Shown: positions 31,077-40,478 of the stretch, piece after piece
How positions within the stretch are numbered: the stretch's first letter is position 1
Layout: the number at the start of each line of letters is the position of its first letter
NCBI RefSeq assembly: GCF_014196805.1
Contig: NZ_JACIEI010000006.1
Span: 114,691 to 178,690, forward strand
Source: Sulfitobacter undariae
GTDB taxonomy: Bacteria; Pseudomonadota; Alphaproteobacteria; Rhodobacterales; Rhodobacteraceae
Reading direction: 5' to 3'
Length of the DNA stretch: 64,000 nt
Made by a program: the position numbers and the translations under genes
Notes under the pieces: generated by a model
What the model saw: only the letters and a program-made list of their open reading frames with translations
Database searches by the model: none
What the model was told of the DNA's origin: nothing

Positions 31077-31802
31077 TTACCCCTGAACGCGTGTATAGGT
31101 GCCTTCACCCGCTAGGATACCTTTGAAACCACCCGGCTCATCCAGTGAGAACACAATGATCGGCAGGTTGTTATCACGCGCAAGCGCAATCGCAGAAGCA
31201 TCCATCACACCCAGACGTTTTGCCAGAACATCATCATAACTGACCGTGTCATAGCGTTTCGCATCGTCGTGTTTCATCGGGTCTTTGTCATAGACTCCAT
31301 CAACCTTGGTGCCCTTAAAGATCGCCTCGCAAGACATCTCATTGGCGCGCAGGGTCGCGGCGGTGTCGGTGGTGAAATACGGGTTACCGGTGCCAGCAGC
31401 AAAAATACAAACGCGCTTTTTCTCAAGGTGGCGCACAGCGCGGCGGCGGATATATGGCTCTGCGACTTCGTTCATGGTGATCGCCGAGATCACACGCGTG
31501 TGGATGCCTTCGGCCTCCAAGGCACTTTGCATCGCCAGCGCGTTCATTACCGTGGCCAACATGCCCATGTAATCGGCGGTCGTCCGCTCCATCCCCTGCG
31601 CCGAACCCTGCAGACCTCGGAAAATATTACCGCCACCGATCACCATACAAATCTCGACCCCCATATCGTGAACCGATCTGACTTCTTTGGCGATCCGTTC
31701 AACTGTTGGCGGGTGCAGGCCAAATCCCTGATCGCCCATCAGCGCCTCACCTGAAATTTTCAGCATTACCCGTTTAAAAGAGGAAGCGGATGTATCGGAC
31801 AT
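31077..31802 (-). CDS. pyrH: UMP kinase
   Basis: This encodes the 241-residue bacterial UMP kinase of the amino acid kinase fold, which phosphorylates UMP to [22 protein letters not shown] starts the nucleotide-binding site and [12 protein letters not shown] is the second glycine-rich loop. I start at ATG 31802 (MSDTSASS), just after TCCTCACC; an open frame continues to 32330 but lies antisense to miaA and is not coding. It is the first gene of the pyrH-frr-uppS-cdsA-dxr-rseP string. Confidence 0.97.
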   Translation of the reverse strand: MSDTSASSFKRVMLKISGEALMGDQGFGLHPPTVERIAKEVRSVHDMGVEICMVIGGGNIFRGLQGSAQGMERTTADYMGMLATVMNALAMQSALEAEGIHTRVISAITMNEVAEPYIRRRAVRHLEKKRVCIFAAGTGNPYFTTDTAATLRANEMSCEAIFKGTKVDGVYDKDPMKHDDAKRYDTVSYDDVLAKRLGVMDASAIALARDNNLPIIVFSLDEPGGFKGILAGEGTYTRVQG

Positions 31803-31928
31803 GGTGAGGAAACCTTTCAAAGGATACTGAGGCCTGTTGGCAAATTTGGGCTGTGGGCTTTCGCCCCGCTGCAAAATGTCGCAAATAGACGAAAGATTCA
31901 ATGCAGCATGGCAAGCAGGAGCAAAGAA

Positions 31929-32816
31929 ATGTCGCAAAGCGCAAACGCCGCCCTGATCGCCACGATTCCTGCACAGCAACCCGTTCTGATTGCGGGGCCA
32001 ACCGCATCTGGAAAATCCGCATTGGCGCTGGAAATCGCGGCCCATAGCGGCGGCGTGATCGTGAATGCGGATGCCAGTCAGGTGTATGAGTGCTGGCGCG
32101 TCATCTCTGCGCGCCCCTCGCTCGCGGAAGAATCCCAAGCACCTCACAGGCTGTATGGCCATCTGCCTCAGAACGCGCCTTATTCTACCGGACATTGGCT
32201 CCGTGAGGTTGCTCAGGTCATCTCCGAGGGCGTACGGCCCATCATTGTCGGTGGAACGGGATTGTACTTTCAGGCCCTCACCGAAGGTTTGGCTGACATA
32301 CCAGCGACACCATCCGAGGTTCGTTTGCACGCAAACACATTGGCAATTGAAACACTAATCTCAGGATTGGATTCGCAGACAGCGGGCTCCATTGATCTGT
32401 CCAACCGCGCCAGAGTGCAGCGCGCATGGGAAGTCTATCAAGCGACGGGCCGTGGTTTGGCACAGTGGCAGGCAGAAACCCCCGCCCCTTTACTCCCCCT
32501 GTCGCAATGCAGCGCCATTGCGCTGGATGTCGATCGGGACTGGCTGGCCGCCCGCATTGAAAGGCGCTTTGACTTGATGCTGGAAGGCGGTGCATTGGAC
32601 GAAGTCCGCGCAATCGAGCCCAACTATGATCCCATCCTTCCCGCACATAAAGCGATTGGTGTACCAGAGCTGATCGCTCACATTCGTGGAGACATCACAT
32701 TGGATGACGCACGCAAATCGGCGGTGATCGCCACGCGCCAATATGCAAAACGTCAACGCACATGGATACGCAGCAAAATGGGGCAATGGCACAAGATTGC
32801 CTTGCCTCCCCTGTAA
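31929..32816 (+). CDS. miaA: tRNA dimethylallyltransferase
   Basis: This encodes a 295-residue enzyme that adds a dimethylallyl group to A37 of tRNAs reading UNN codons. The P-loop is [17 protein letters not shown], and the region [13 protein letters not shown] follows. [16 protein letters not shown] and [12 protein letters not shown] close the family signature. I prefer ATG 31929, with AGGAG 7 nt upstream, over ATG 31908. It is divergent from pyrH. The dimethylallyl donor comes from the MEP pathway represented by dxr. Confidence 0.97.
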   Translation: MSQSANAALIATIPAQQPVLIAGPTASGKSALALEIAAHSGGVIVNADASQVYECWRVISARPSLAEESQAPHRLYGHLPQNAPYSTGHWLREVAQVISEGVRPIIVGGTGLYFQALTEGLADIPATPSEVRLHANTLAIETLISGLDSQTAGSIDLSNRARVQRAWEVYQATGRGLAQWQAETPAPLLPLSQCSAIALDVDRDWLAARIERRFDLMLEGGALDEVRAIEPNYDPILPAHKAIGVPELIAHIRGDITLDDARKSAVIATRQYAKRQRTWIRSKMGQWHKIALPPL

Positions 32817-32864
32817 AAATGCAGCATCTACACGATCTACCTCACGTCAATAGATTGCATTTTT
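32815..32864 (+). terminator. probable terminator after miaA
   Basis: AAAAATGCA (32815-32823) and TGCATTTTT (32856-32864) are perfect 9-bp arms with a T-rich 3' end. The loop is long (32 nt), so it is a weaker call than the other terminators here. Confidence 0.5.
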
Positions 32865-32937
32865 CAGACTTCACACAGCGAAAAATCCCTTTATCGGGGT
32901 GAGATGTAGACGTAATCCGACAAAGGACCCGTTAAAG

Positions 32938-33765
32938 ATGAGCGAAGCCAGCCTTAAAGTCAAAACGCTGGCCCAACTTGGCACAGCCGAGCCATGGCGG
33001 CTGGGACTAGCACATGATGCCCCCTATCACATGCTGCTCTGGTTCACCCGTGGACAGGGGCGCATGATGCTGGAGGGAAGCCGTCGTGGTCTGGGACCCC
33101 ATAACGCGGTGTTCATTCCGGCGGATAGTTTATTCTCGCTAGAGCCGAATGCACAAACCTTGGGACAGGCTGTCATTATCCCTGCGGGCACGCCGCTGCG
33201 CCTGCCGGATGTGCCACGCCATTTACGGATTCGTGACGCATTGGTACAAACCGAACTGTCCGGCCTCATAGAAGCCGCCAACCGTGAACAAAGCCAAGCA
33301 CGGCCATTGGCCCATGATGCTCTGGAAGCGCATGTAGCTTTGATTTCCGTCTGGCTGCGTCGCCAATGCGCATTGGATGAACATGTTCCCAATCGGCGCA
33401 CAGCGGGCGAACGCTTGTCCCAGCGGTTTACACAGATGATTCCGAAGAATTATGCATCGGGGGCGTCGATGGCCTTTTATGCCAAGGAATTAGGCGTAAC
33501 ACCAACCCATCTGACCCGCACCGTCAAAGCCGCCACCGGGAAAACAGCTGCGGATCTTGTTACAGAACGGGTAGTTCATGCTGCACGCTCGCTTTTGGAA
33601 AGCACCAGCTACCCTGCCCGCAACATCGCACAACATTTGGGGTTTGGCAGTGCCGCTTATTTCACGCGATTTATCCAGCAGCACACGGGGCAATCGCCAA
33701 GCCAACTACGCAAAGCCGCAGTTGCAAAAAATGCAGCGCCAAAGGCAACGCCTTACCGTAAATGA
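32938..33765 (+). CDS. AraC-family transcriptional regulator
   Basis: This encodes a 275-residue regulator. An N-terminal cupin-like ligand domain (about residues 15-110) precedes two C-terminal helix-turn-helix motifs; AKELGVTPTHLTRTVKAATG marks the first and AQHLGFGSAAYFTRFIQQHT the second. I start at ATG 32938, which follows AAAGGA at about 10 nt. It is monocistronic by position, between miaA and a convergent membrane protein gene. The inducer and targets are unknown. Confidence 0.88.
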   Translation: MSEASLKVKTLAQLGTAEPWRLGLAHDAPYHMLLWFTRGQGRMMLEGSRRGLGPHNAVFIPADSLFSLEPNAQTLGQAVIIPAGTPLRLPDVPRHLRIRDALVQTELSGLIEAANREQSQARPLAHDALEAHVALISVWLRRQCALDEHVPNRRTAGERLSQRFTQMIPKNYASGASMAFYAKELGVTPTHLTRTVKAATGKTAADLVTERVVHAARSLLESTSYPARNIAQHLGFGSAAYFTRFIQQHTGQSPSQLRKAAVAKNAAPKATPYRK

Positions 33766-33836
33766 CAGCGCATCAGGTGCTGTTTCACCAACCTGCTAAC
33801 CGCACCGTAATTTTACCGGCATCCCCCCGCCACATT

Positions 33837-34253
33837 TTAGAACAACGGCAGGTCAATCAATGCTGCGCCGATGACACTGGGGAAATAGGCAGCCGAGAAG
33901 AAGAACGCCGACGGAAAACGCTTACGCATGAAACTGGTTGCAATCGCCATGACCGGTCCCGCGACTAAGGCCAGAAGCGTTGGGAATATGATCAGATCAT
34001 TATACGCAAACTGCGGTCCCCATGGCATTGCAGTGTTTTCCAAACCTGCCGCAATGGTGCCGATGATCAGCCCCAAAACAAGGCCCAGAAATATGGGTTT
34101 GGTGTTATGGGACGCCCTCAAATGGGGTTGACCGATTGCAGGAGAACTGAACATCGAAGTCGCAGTTCCCTCGCCCGTTGCCATTTTCGTGCGGCCACCA
34201 CAGCTGTGATCCCCGATACGGTTGATCCTCTTATTGAAGATATCTTGGCTCAT
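33837..34253 (-). CDS. predicted membrane protein, unknown function
   Basis: This encodes a 138-residue protein with a polar N-terminus of about 50 residues (rich in Gly, Ser and His, with the segment DHSCGGR) and three hydrophobic segments: IFLGLVLGLIIGTIAAGL, LIIFPTLLALVAGPVMAIA and the C-terminal FFFSAAYFPSVIGAALI. GGAGGA stands about 6 nt before the ATG at 34253, a strong ribosome-binding site. I recognise no family. It is flanked by about 220 bp of DNA without a supported gene on its upstream side. Confidence 0.65.
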   Translation of the reverse strand: MSQDIFNKRINRIGDHSCGGRTKMATGEGTATSMFSSPAIGQPHLRASHNTKPIFLGLVLGLIIGTIAAGLENTAMPWGPQFAYNDLIIFPTLLALVAGPVMAIATSFMRKRFPSAFFFSAAYFPSVIGAALIDLPLF

Positions 34254-34475
34254 GACGTTCCTCCGGTCCCAAAAATGGCTTGGTCCAGTTACGCCTTTTT
34301 TCTTTGGCCAAACTTAGGCGGAAATTGGCCGACCTTTGCCCCATTTGAGCAAAAATAAGTCACCCAACTGTCACGACATCCCAATTTTCATAGGAAACAC
34401 AAATATGACGGTCACAATTGCGGTTCTCGCTGACGTTTGGTCACCTGAGCCAAAAACCATGGCACTGCCATAGAA

Positions 34476-35078
34476 TCAGCTACCTGCGATAATCCGCACG
34501 TAGTTCTTTGTTTCTTTAAAAGGAGGAATGCCGCCGTATTTTTTCACTGCACCCGGGCCTGCATTATAGGCCGCTAGAGCAAGGCGCCATGTGCCGAACT
34601 CTTCATACTGCTGGCGCAGATACCGCGCCCCCCCCTCTAGATTTTGGGAGGGTACGCTGGGATCAACTTTCAACAATGCCGCAGTGCCGGGCATCAACTG
34701 CGCCAATCCGATCGCCCCTGCATGGGACACAGCCTTGTCGTTCCAACGGCTTTCTTGATGCACCAGACGCAGAAAAAGATCTTGTGGAATCCCGTGCTTA
34801 TCCGCCGCCGCCCGCGCCATGGCCAGATAGGGCCCCTTATAGCGCCCCCTGTACTTCTTAACCGTATCACCACTCCCGTCGTCCCACTTGGTCGGTGTAA
34901 CAACCTTGGGTGGCTGCAATCGCGCAGAGCTGTGATATTGCTTGGATGCACGTGTATCCAATATCCGCTTCTGGGTGGAAAACAGCTTGTTGCGGCTTTT
35001 GGATGAGAAGATATCAGCGGAAGCTGGACCCCCAAAAAACATAGTACCTGCAACGATTGCGGCTACTGCTATGCGCAT
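34476..35078 (-). CDS. lytic transglycosylase (SLT domain)
   Basis: This encodes a 200-residue secreted murein hydrolase of the Slt/MltC-type fold. A signal peptide ends near PASADIF. The catalytic Glu is in [20 protein letters not shown], followed by LAQLMPGTA and the C-terminal [16 protein letters not shown] motif. It cleaves peptidoglycan glycan strands to 1,6-anhydro products. I start at ATG 35078 with AGGAG upstream. It is divergent from ssb and has no secretion-system genes beside it, so a general cell-wall role is most likely. Confidence 0.9.
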   Translation of the reverse strand: MRIAVAAIVAGTMFFGGPASADIFSSKSRNKLFSTQKRILDTRASKQYHSSARLQPPKVVTPTKWDDGSGDTVKKYRGRYKGPYLAMARAAADKHGIPQDLFLRLVHQESRWNDKAVSHAGAIGLAQLMPGTAALLKVDPSVPSQNLEGGARYLRQQYEEFGTWRLALAAYNAGPGAVKKYGGIPPFKETKNYVRIIAGS

Positions 35079-35287
35079 ACATTCTCCTGCCCACAAGATC
35101 GGGGATTTCCGCGGCACTATACCAAACCACATGACAGTGACCAGAGGGGGATGCGTCCGGATCAGGTCAAGCACATAATCCTGTGTCCCTGCCCCGCGTT
35201 CCCGTTATAAAGACGCCTGAAACGGTATAGCAAGATTCGGCTGATACCAAACGCAGCGAACACGAAAAGACACAGAGGGAGAGCAGC

Positions 35288-35824
35288 ATGGCCGGCTCGG
35301 TTAACAAAGTAATTCTCATCGGCAATCTGGGGCGCGACCCTGAAGTGCGCAGCTTTCAGAATGGTGGCAAGGTGTGCAACCTGCGCATCGCCACATCCGA
35401 GAACTGGAAAGACAAAAACACAGGCGAGCGCCGTGAAAAAACGGAATGGCATTCTGTCGCCATCTTTAACGATGGTCTGGTACGTATCGCCGAGCAATAC
35501 CTGAAAAAAGGCTCCAAGGTCTATATCGAAGGCCAGCTCCAAACACGCAAGTGGCAGGACCAAGCCGGTGCGGACCGCTATTCAACCGAAGTTGTTTTGC
35601 AAGGTTTCGGCGGCACGCTTACAATGCTGGATGGCCGTGACGGCGGTGGCAATGGCGGCGGTGGTGGTGGCTACGACCAAGGCGGTGGTGGGTATGACCA
35701 AGGCGGCGGCGGTTACGATCAGGGTGGCGGCTACGGCGGCCAATCCTCTGGTGGTAGCAACCAAGGCGGCGGCAACCAAGGTAGTGGCGGCTCACGCGAT
35801 CTGGATGATGAAATCCCGTTCTAA
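35288..35824 (+). CDS. ssb: single-stranded DNA-binding protein
   Basis: This encodes a 178-residue SSB. The OB fold runs from [19 protein letters not shown] to about residue 112, with WHSVAIF in the middle. The linker is glycine-rich and the acidic tip DDEIPF is the protein-interaction tail. The linker holds three in-frame copies of GGGGYDQ (35660-35722). A terminator follows. I see no SOS box in the 209-bp gap upstream. Confidence 0.97.
   Translation: MAGSVNKVILIGNLGRDPEVRSFQNGGKVCNLRIATSENWKDKNTGERREKTEWHSVAIFNDGLVRIAEQYLKKGSKVYIEGQLQTRKWQDQAGADRYSTEVVLQGFGGTLTMLDGRDGGGNGGGGGGYDQGGGGYDQGGGGYDQGGGYGGQSSGGSNQGGGNQGSGGSRDLDDEIPF
35660..35722 (+). repeat. 21-bp tandem repeat in the ssb linker
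   Basis: Three 21-bp units, each encoding GGGGYDQ, lie head to tail at 35660-35680, 35681-35701 and 35702-35722. Base changes between them are mostly synonymous. The copy number may vary between strains. Confidence 0.8.
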
Positions 35825-35846
35825 AGCAGCATAGATACCAGAATAC

Positions 35847-35878
35847 AAAAAGAGGTTGCCGTTTGGTGGCCCCTTTTT
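35847..35878 (+). terminator. Rho-independent terminator after ssb
   Basis: AAAAAG-GG-TGCC and its complement up to CCCCTTTTT form a long stem with one mismatch, wobbles and a 4-nt loop, ending in five T. Confidence 0.75.
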
Positions 35879-36000
35879 GCGTTTATCCCTGAATACCCGC
35901 GATTACGGAACTAGAGACTCGACAGGTTTCACTTTCCTTGTTATTGGAGCGGTTCCTGCAAATCCTTGCAACTTCAAACTAGAAAGGTGGTGAAAACCAC

Positions 36001-36201
36001 ATGCAGGTTAGTGTTCGTGATAACAACGTCGATCAGGCGCTTCGTGCCCTGAAGAAAAAGCTACAGCGTGAAGGCGTATTTCGTGAAATGAAGCTTAAGC
36101 AACATTTCGAGAAACCGTCCGAGAAAAAAGCGCGTAATAAAGCTGAAGCTATTCGTCGTGCCCGTAAATTGGCTCGTAAGAAGCTTGAACGCGAAGGTTG
36201 A
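36001..36201 (+). CDS. rpsU: 30S ribosomal protein S21
   Basis: This encodes the 66-residue bS21 of the small subunit, which sits near the anti-Shine-Dalgarno region. [20 protein letters not shown] and the Arg/Lys-rich tail [13 protein letters not shown] are diagnostic. AAAGGTGGTG lies upstream of the ATG. It is monocistronic with its own terminator 31 bp past the stop. Codon use and position are unremarkable. Confidence 0.97.
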   Translation: MQVSVRDNNVDQALRALKKKLQREGVFREMKLKQHFEKPSEKKARNKAEAIRRARKLARKKLEREG

Positions 36202-36232
36202 TTTAATCTCCCTTTTGCTTCTATGAGCTTGA

Positions 36233-36266
36233 ACCCCTCGTTGCCTTTTGGCGGCGGGGGGTTTTA
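36233..36266 (+). terminator. Rho-independent terminator after rpsU
   Basis: A 13-bp stem (ACCCCTCGTTGCC with GGCGGCGGGGGGT, some G-T wobbles) closes on a TTTT loop and is followed by TTTTA. Confidence 0.88.
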
Positions 36267-36291
36267 CTTTTGGACGCAGTAGTGAGTTGAT

Positions 36292-36897
36292 CTACGCCAT
36301 CATAAACACGTCGTAACGTGTTGATTTCCCCATGATCTGATGACTACACGGGCGTACACCGCTGATGGGGTCTGCTTTGGCGGGCCACTTCAAGACGACA
36401 CGTTTTTGCGCGCTCTCCAGCGCTACATTCAACAGATCAGCAGCGTCATCATCGGTGCCTACAATGTCGCGTACCTGACGCAGCTCCAGTTTGACCAAGG
36501 CAGATTTGTTGCGCGGCGGATGCATCGGGTCAATCAGGATCGCCTCACAGGTCAACTGTGGCAACAGGTCTTTCGCATCTCCTTGCAGTAAGGTCATCCG
36601 CCCGATGATCTCGCGCAGTTCTTCATCCTCAGACGCCGCTGCTCGGTCCATCCCATCGCGTAATAGCGCATGCATTTTTGCTGATCGCTCAATCAGAGTG
36701 ACCTGCGCGCCCAAGGAAGCCAGTAAAAAGGAATCGCGGCCCAAGCCAGCAGTGGCGTCCACAATGACAGGGGTTTTCCCCGCCCTCAGCCCCATAGCTT
36801 TGGCCAAATCCTGCCCGCGCCCGCCGCCAAAGCGCCGCCGGTGCCTTACAGCGCCCTCGACAAAATCAACCCTGAGTTCTGTGTCACCACGCGCCAT
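36292..36897 (-). CDS. rsmJ: 16S rRNA (guanine(1516)-N2)-methyltransferase
   Basis: This encodes a 201-residue methyltransferase of the RsmJ (DUF548) family. IVDATAGLGRDSFLLASLG binds SAM, LIDPMHPPRNKSALVK is the catalytic region, and RVVLKWPAKADPISGV follows. It is shorter than the roughly 250-residue E. coli enzyme because the N-terminal extension is missing. It is transcribed away from rpsU, downstream of aroB with a 38-bp gap. Confidence 0.9.
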   Translation of the reverse strand: MARGDTELRVDFVEGAVRHRRRFGGGRGQDLAKAMGLRAGKTPVIVDATAGLGRDSFLLASLGAQVTLIERSAKMHALLRDGMDRAAASEDEELREIIGRMTLLQGDAKDLLPQLTCEAILIDPMHPPRNKSALVKLELRQVRDIVGTDDDAADLLNVALESAQKRVVLKWPAKADPISGVRPCSHQIMGKSTRYDVFMMA

Positions 36898-36935
36898 AGT
36901 CTGTTCTTTTATTGCTATTCAGAGGCCAAATAGAC

Positions 36936-38048
36936 TTAGCACCGTGCCAGCGCATCCGACAATACCGCCAAGACATCTGCTTGCATCACATCCCCTGTAA
37001 CGAAGGAATCGCCAATGTCACGCGCGAGGATAAAGCGTAATTGCCCCTCGACCACTTTTTTATCTTGCCCCATCAGTGCCAACAGCGTCGCTGCATCGGG
37101 CAAATCGCCCTCAATATCCGACAGATCAACTTTCATACCCATGTCACGCAAATGGGCACGCACACGGCTGGGGGCTTCTTGGGCGCAAAGCCCCATACGC
37201 GCCGACAGTTCAAACGCCAGCGCACAGCCAATTGCCACACCTTCGCCGTGCAAAAGACGGCTGGAATAGCCTGTCGCGGCTTCCAACGCGTGACCGAAAG
37301 TATGGCCAAGGTTCAGCAAGGCACGCTCACCCTGCTCTGTTTCATCACGCACAACGATATCGGCCTTCATCTGAACAGAACGGCGCACCGCTTCTACCCG
37401 TGCGGGGCCATCGCCTTCGGCCAATGCTGGACCTTGGGCCTCCAGCCAATCAAAGAACGCTGCATCCCCCAGCAGGCCGTATTTCACAACCTCGCCGTAG
37501 CCCGCCAGAAAATCGCGGGGTGTTAGCGTGCCTAAAACCGCCGTATCGGCCAGAACCAACGAGGGTTGGTGAAACGCGCCGACAAGGTTTTTACCGTGGC
37601 GGGTGTTAATTCCCGTTTTCCCCCCAACCGAACTGTCGACTTGCGCCAGCAACGAAGTAGGGATTTGCACAAAACGCACGCCGCGCCGCAAAACAGATGC
37701 GGCAAAACCCACCAGATCGCCGATCACACCGCCGCCAAAGGCCACAACAACATCGCCGCGCTCGACCTTTTGATCGAGCAACCACTCAACACAGCGGGTC
37801 AATTCGGCCCAGCATTTTGTGGCCTCGCCCGGGGGCAACAGCAGTGATTCCATTGTGATACCGTCAGCGGCCAAGCCAGCGCGCAAAGTCTCTAGGTGGA
37901 GGGCAGCCACATTCTCATCGCTGATCACCACAACACGTGGACGCTTTAACAAAGGGGCAACAAACTGCCCTGCTTGCGCCAATAATCCAGGTCCTATCTC
38001 AACATCATAGGCACGTCCCGGCAGGGCCACATGAACGCGTTCACTCAT
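36936..38048 (-). CDS. aroB: 3-dehydroquinate synthase
   Basis: This encodes a 370-residue NAD- and metal-dependent enzyme of the shikimate pathway. The NAD-binding segment VVAFGGGVIGDLVGFAASV and the metal-binding His in LLNLGHTFGHALEAATGY are clear. I use ATG 38048; a TTG three bases upstream gives one extra residue. It overlaps the aroK stop by 8 bp, so the pair is coupled. The aroK-aroB order is typical. Confidence 0.97.
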   Translation of the reverse strand: MSERVHVALPGRAYDVEIGPGLLAQAGQFVAPLLKRPRVVVISDENVAALHLETLRAGLAADGITMESLLLPPGEATKCWAELTRCVEWLLDQKVERGDVVVAFGGGVIGDLVGFAASVLRRGVRFVQIPTSLLAQVDSSVGGKTGINTRHGKNLVGAFHQPSLVLADTAVLGTLTPRDFLAGYGEVVKYGLLGDAAFFDWLEAQGPALAEGDGPARVEAVRRSVQMKADIVVRDETEQGERALLNLGHTFGHALEAATGYSSRLLHGEGVAIGCALAFELSARMGLCAQEAPSRVRAHLRDMGMKVDLSDIEGDLPDAATLLALMGQDKKVVEGQLRFILARDIGDSFVTGDVMQADVLAVLSDALARC

Positions 38049-38637
38049 CAATCTGTTCCATCACATCTGGCCGCGTCAGCAGCGTCTCAATCACCCGCTC
38101 AGCCATGGCATCAATCGAAACATTATGCCCACAAGGGACACGCAGCTCGGCTTTTTGATAAATTGGCGTCCGCACCGCATAAATTTCTGCCAAAGTAGCA
38201 CGCGGATTTGCAGTGCGAAGCAAGGGGCGCGTATCTTTGTGGCGGACACGGTTCCACAACAGGTCCAAAGGCGCATCCAGCCAAAGGGCCACCCCTTTTT
38301 CCGAGATGCTTTCACGGTTGACCTGCGCCAGATATGCGCCGCCTCCGGTCGAGAGGATACCGCTGTGCTGTTCCAGCAACCGACGAATCACTTCGGTCTC
38401 GCGCTTTCGAAAGAACACCTCGCCGTCGCGCTGAAAAATTTCAGGCACCGAGAGATTCGCGGCTGCTTCGATTTCAGCGTCACTGTCCAAAAATGGCACA
38501 TTTAGTCTAAGCGACACGGCCCGGCCTACTGCCGTTTTGCCAGATCCCATCATACCTACAAAAGCCACCGTCTTTTTCAGACGAAAGCTGCGGGCGGGTC
38601 GGCGGATGTCAGCCGTGGATGTATCATTTTCTCGCAT
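38041..38637 (-). CDS. aroK: shikimate kinase
   Basis: This encodes a 198-residue kinase that phosphorylates shikimate. The P-loop is VGMMGSGKTAVGRAVSLRL, the shikimate-binding Asp is in LDSDAEIEAAANLSV, and LSTGGGAYLAQ is the glycine-rich substrate loop. An N-terminal tail of about 20 residues precedes the core. It leads the aroK-aroB pair and is divergent from a small membrane ORF across 77 bp. Confidence 0.97.
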   Translation of the reverse strand: MRENDTSTADIRRPARSFRLKKTVAFVGMMGSGKTAVGRAVSLRLNVPFLDSDAEIEAAANLSVPEIFQRDGEVFFRKRETEVIRRLLEQHSGILSTGGGAYLAQVNRESISEKGVALWLDAPLDLLWNRVRHKDTRPLLRTANPRATLAEIYAVRTPIYQKAELRVPCGHNVSIDAMAERVIETLLTRPDVMEQIDE

Positions 38638-38714
38638 TTGTACCTGAATGACGTGATCTTGCTGGAAAGGCCATATATAGTTTAGAAAAATATTGGCAGA
38701 TCGGGCACCACACT

Positions 38715-38867
38715 ATGTTAGGCAAATTATTCAAACTTCTGTTTATCCTCGCGATTTTCGGTTTCATCGGACTTGTTGGTTTTGCTTATGTCGGCCCTGA
38801 GCTGGGTATAGATTTTGCACCTGAACCCTCAGAAATCCGCATGCCTGTTACTCTGGAAGGACAATAG
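38715..38867 (+). CDS. 50-residue single-pass membrane protein
   Basis: This is a short frame for 50 residues. One hydrophobic helix (FKLLFILAIFGFIGLVGFAYV) is followed by an acidic outside segment ending MPVTLEGQ. Its stop is 3 bp before the ATG of the secreted 535-residue protein, so the two are likely co-transcribed with xerD. No strong ribosome-binding site is visible. I do not recognise the family. Confidence 0.6.
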   Translation: MLGKLFKLLFILAIFGFIGLVGFAYVGPELGIDFAPEPSEIRMPVTLEGQ

Positions 38868-38870
38868 AGC

Positions 38871-40478
38871 ATGCGGGCTAGCGGATGGCATGTTTTCGGC
38901 AAGGCGGCTCTGTTTGCCTTGTTCCCCCTTGCCGTCACAGCGCAGAGCCCGACCACGGCGCCGCTGTCGGTGATTGACTGGTTAGACAACCCTGCCCCCG
39001 CAGCCCAACTGCCCCGCGCGCCCAGACCTATTGCCACAAAGCCCGCGCCTTTGGACGAACCCCCGGTCACCAGCAGCGGAACAGCACCGCAGATCATCAC
39101 CCGCCCGCTAAAGGCAGGTGCGCCCCGCAATGTCGGGTTGGTCCCCGTTGCCATCACCGGCATCCAACCAGATCTATGGCTGGGCAGTGATATCGCCAAG
39201 GTTGCCCCCCAGATTGATAGCCTCCCCCAGTTTGACTTGCCCGCAGCAAATGCGCTTTTGTATACATTGTTGCTGGCTGAATCTGCGGCACCTTCAGGGG
39301 GCATCCAGATGCTGGATATGCTCACCCGAGCCCGCGTTGCCAAGTTGATGGAATTGGGCGCGGTTGAGCCCGCTTTGGCGCTGGTGGAACAAGCAGGTGC
39401 ATCGACCTCCCCCGCTTTATTCGATTTATGGGCAGAGCTTAGCTTGCTTGTCGGGACCGAAGATGATGCTTGCGCCGCGCTCTTGCGCATGCCGCGCTTG
39501 ACCCAAGACACAGGGCTACAAGTTTTTTGCTCTGCACGTGCAGGCGATTGGGATAATGCCGCACTGACCTTCGGATCGGCAAAAGCACTTTCTTTGCTAC
39601 CGCGCCAAAAGCTAGACGTTCTGGACCGCTTCCTGAACCCCGATCTGTTTGAAAACGCCCCTCCTTTACCCACCCCGCGCCAAATTGACCCGCTCACATT
39701 CAGACTGTTTGAAGCCATAGGCGAGGCGTTACCAACAGGGCCGTTACCGCGCACCTATGCCGTAGCCGACCTGCGTGACCTTGTGGGATGGAAATCTCAA
39801 CTGGAAGCGGCAGAGCGGTTGACCCGTGCGGGCGCTTTGCCTGGCAACCGCCTGCTTGGGCTTTACACCAACCGCAAACCCGCAGCCTCAGGCAGTATCT
39901 GGGACCGTGTCAAAGCTGTTCAACGCCTCGACACGGCACTCTCTTCGGGCAGCGCGGAGGCGGTGGCCAAAACCCTGCCCAACGCTTGGCGGGAGCTGCA
40001 AGGCAATATGCTTGAAGTAAGTATGGCTGCGCTGTTCCATGACCGCCTGAGCCAAATCCAACTTACCGGCAACCCTGCAAATATTCAGGCGCAATTGGGT
40101 TTGTTGTCACCAGAATATGAGATCGTGGCGGCAAACTTGGCAAAAACGGTGTCACTGGGCAATAATACCGCCTTAATCCTCGGCGTTGCTCAGGATGCGA
40201 TTGATCCGGAGACCTTTGGGCAGCCTCCGTCTGCGGCCCTGCCTCGCGCCATCTATGATGCCTTCACATCACCGCGCCCACGGGCCGAGTGGATGGAGAT
40301 GGCGCAATCAAACCGCCTTGGCGAGGCATTACTTGCGACACTCGAGGCCATGCACGAAGGTGCCAATGGCGACTCGCTGAGTCTGCGTGACGCGCTGGGT
40401 ACATTGCGGGCTCTGGGTCTGGAAGACACCGCACGCCGTGCCGCATTGCAAATCCTTATTCTGGATCGCAACCAGTGA
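38871..40478 (+). CDS. secreted helical-repeat protein upstream of xerD, unknown
   Basis: This encodes a 535-residue protein with a signal peptide (cleavage near AVTAQS), a Pro/Ala-rich stretch at residues 35-80, then a long alpha-helical region rich in Ala and Leu that looks like TPR or Sel1-type repeats but shows no clear consensus. It is probably periplasmic. It overlaps the GTG start of xerD by 4 bp and follows the 50-residue membrane ORF at 3 bp, so the three form one unit. I do not recognise a function. Confidence 0.65.
   Translation: MRASGWHVFGKAALFALFPLAVTAQSPTTAPLSVIDWLDNPAPAAQLPRAPRPIATKPAPLDEPPVTSSGTAPQIITRPLKAGAPRNVGLVPVAITGIQPDLWLGSDIAKVAPQIDSLPQFDLPAANALLYTLLLAESAAPSGGIQMLDMLTRARVAKLMELGAVEPALALVEQAGASTSPALFDLWAELSLLVGTEDDACAALLRMPRLTQDTGLQVFCSARAGDWDNAALTFGSAKALSLLPRQKLDVLDRFLNPDLFENAPPLPTPRQIDPLTFRLFEAIGEALPTGPLPRTYAVADLRDLVGWKSQLEAAERLTRAGALPGNRLLGLYTNRKPAASGSIWDRVKAVQRLDTALSSGSAEAVAKTLPNAWRELQGNMLEVSMAALFHDRLSQIQLTGNPANIQAQLGLLSPEYEIVAANLAKTVSLGNNTALILGVAQDAIDPETFGQPPSAALPRAIYDAFTSPRPRAEWMEMAQSNRLGEALLATLEAMHEGANGDSLSLRDALGTLRALGLEDTARRAALQILILDRNQ

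Noticed and set aside
31803..32330. N-terminal extension of pyrH by about 175 codons
   Set aside because: It runs antisense to miaA and shows no homology. The UMP kinase core begins at ATG 31802.
34405..34473. 22-codon frame MTVTIAVLADVWSPEPKTMA... with an AGGA upstream
   Set aside because: It is very short, has no conserved feature, and starts in DNA with no other sign of a gene. It could be a remnant but cannot be supported.
35079..35287. LexA box upstream of ssb
   Set aside because: I looked for GTTC-N7-GTTC or its reverse and found only isolated GTTC copies.
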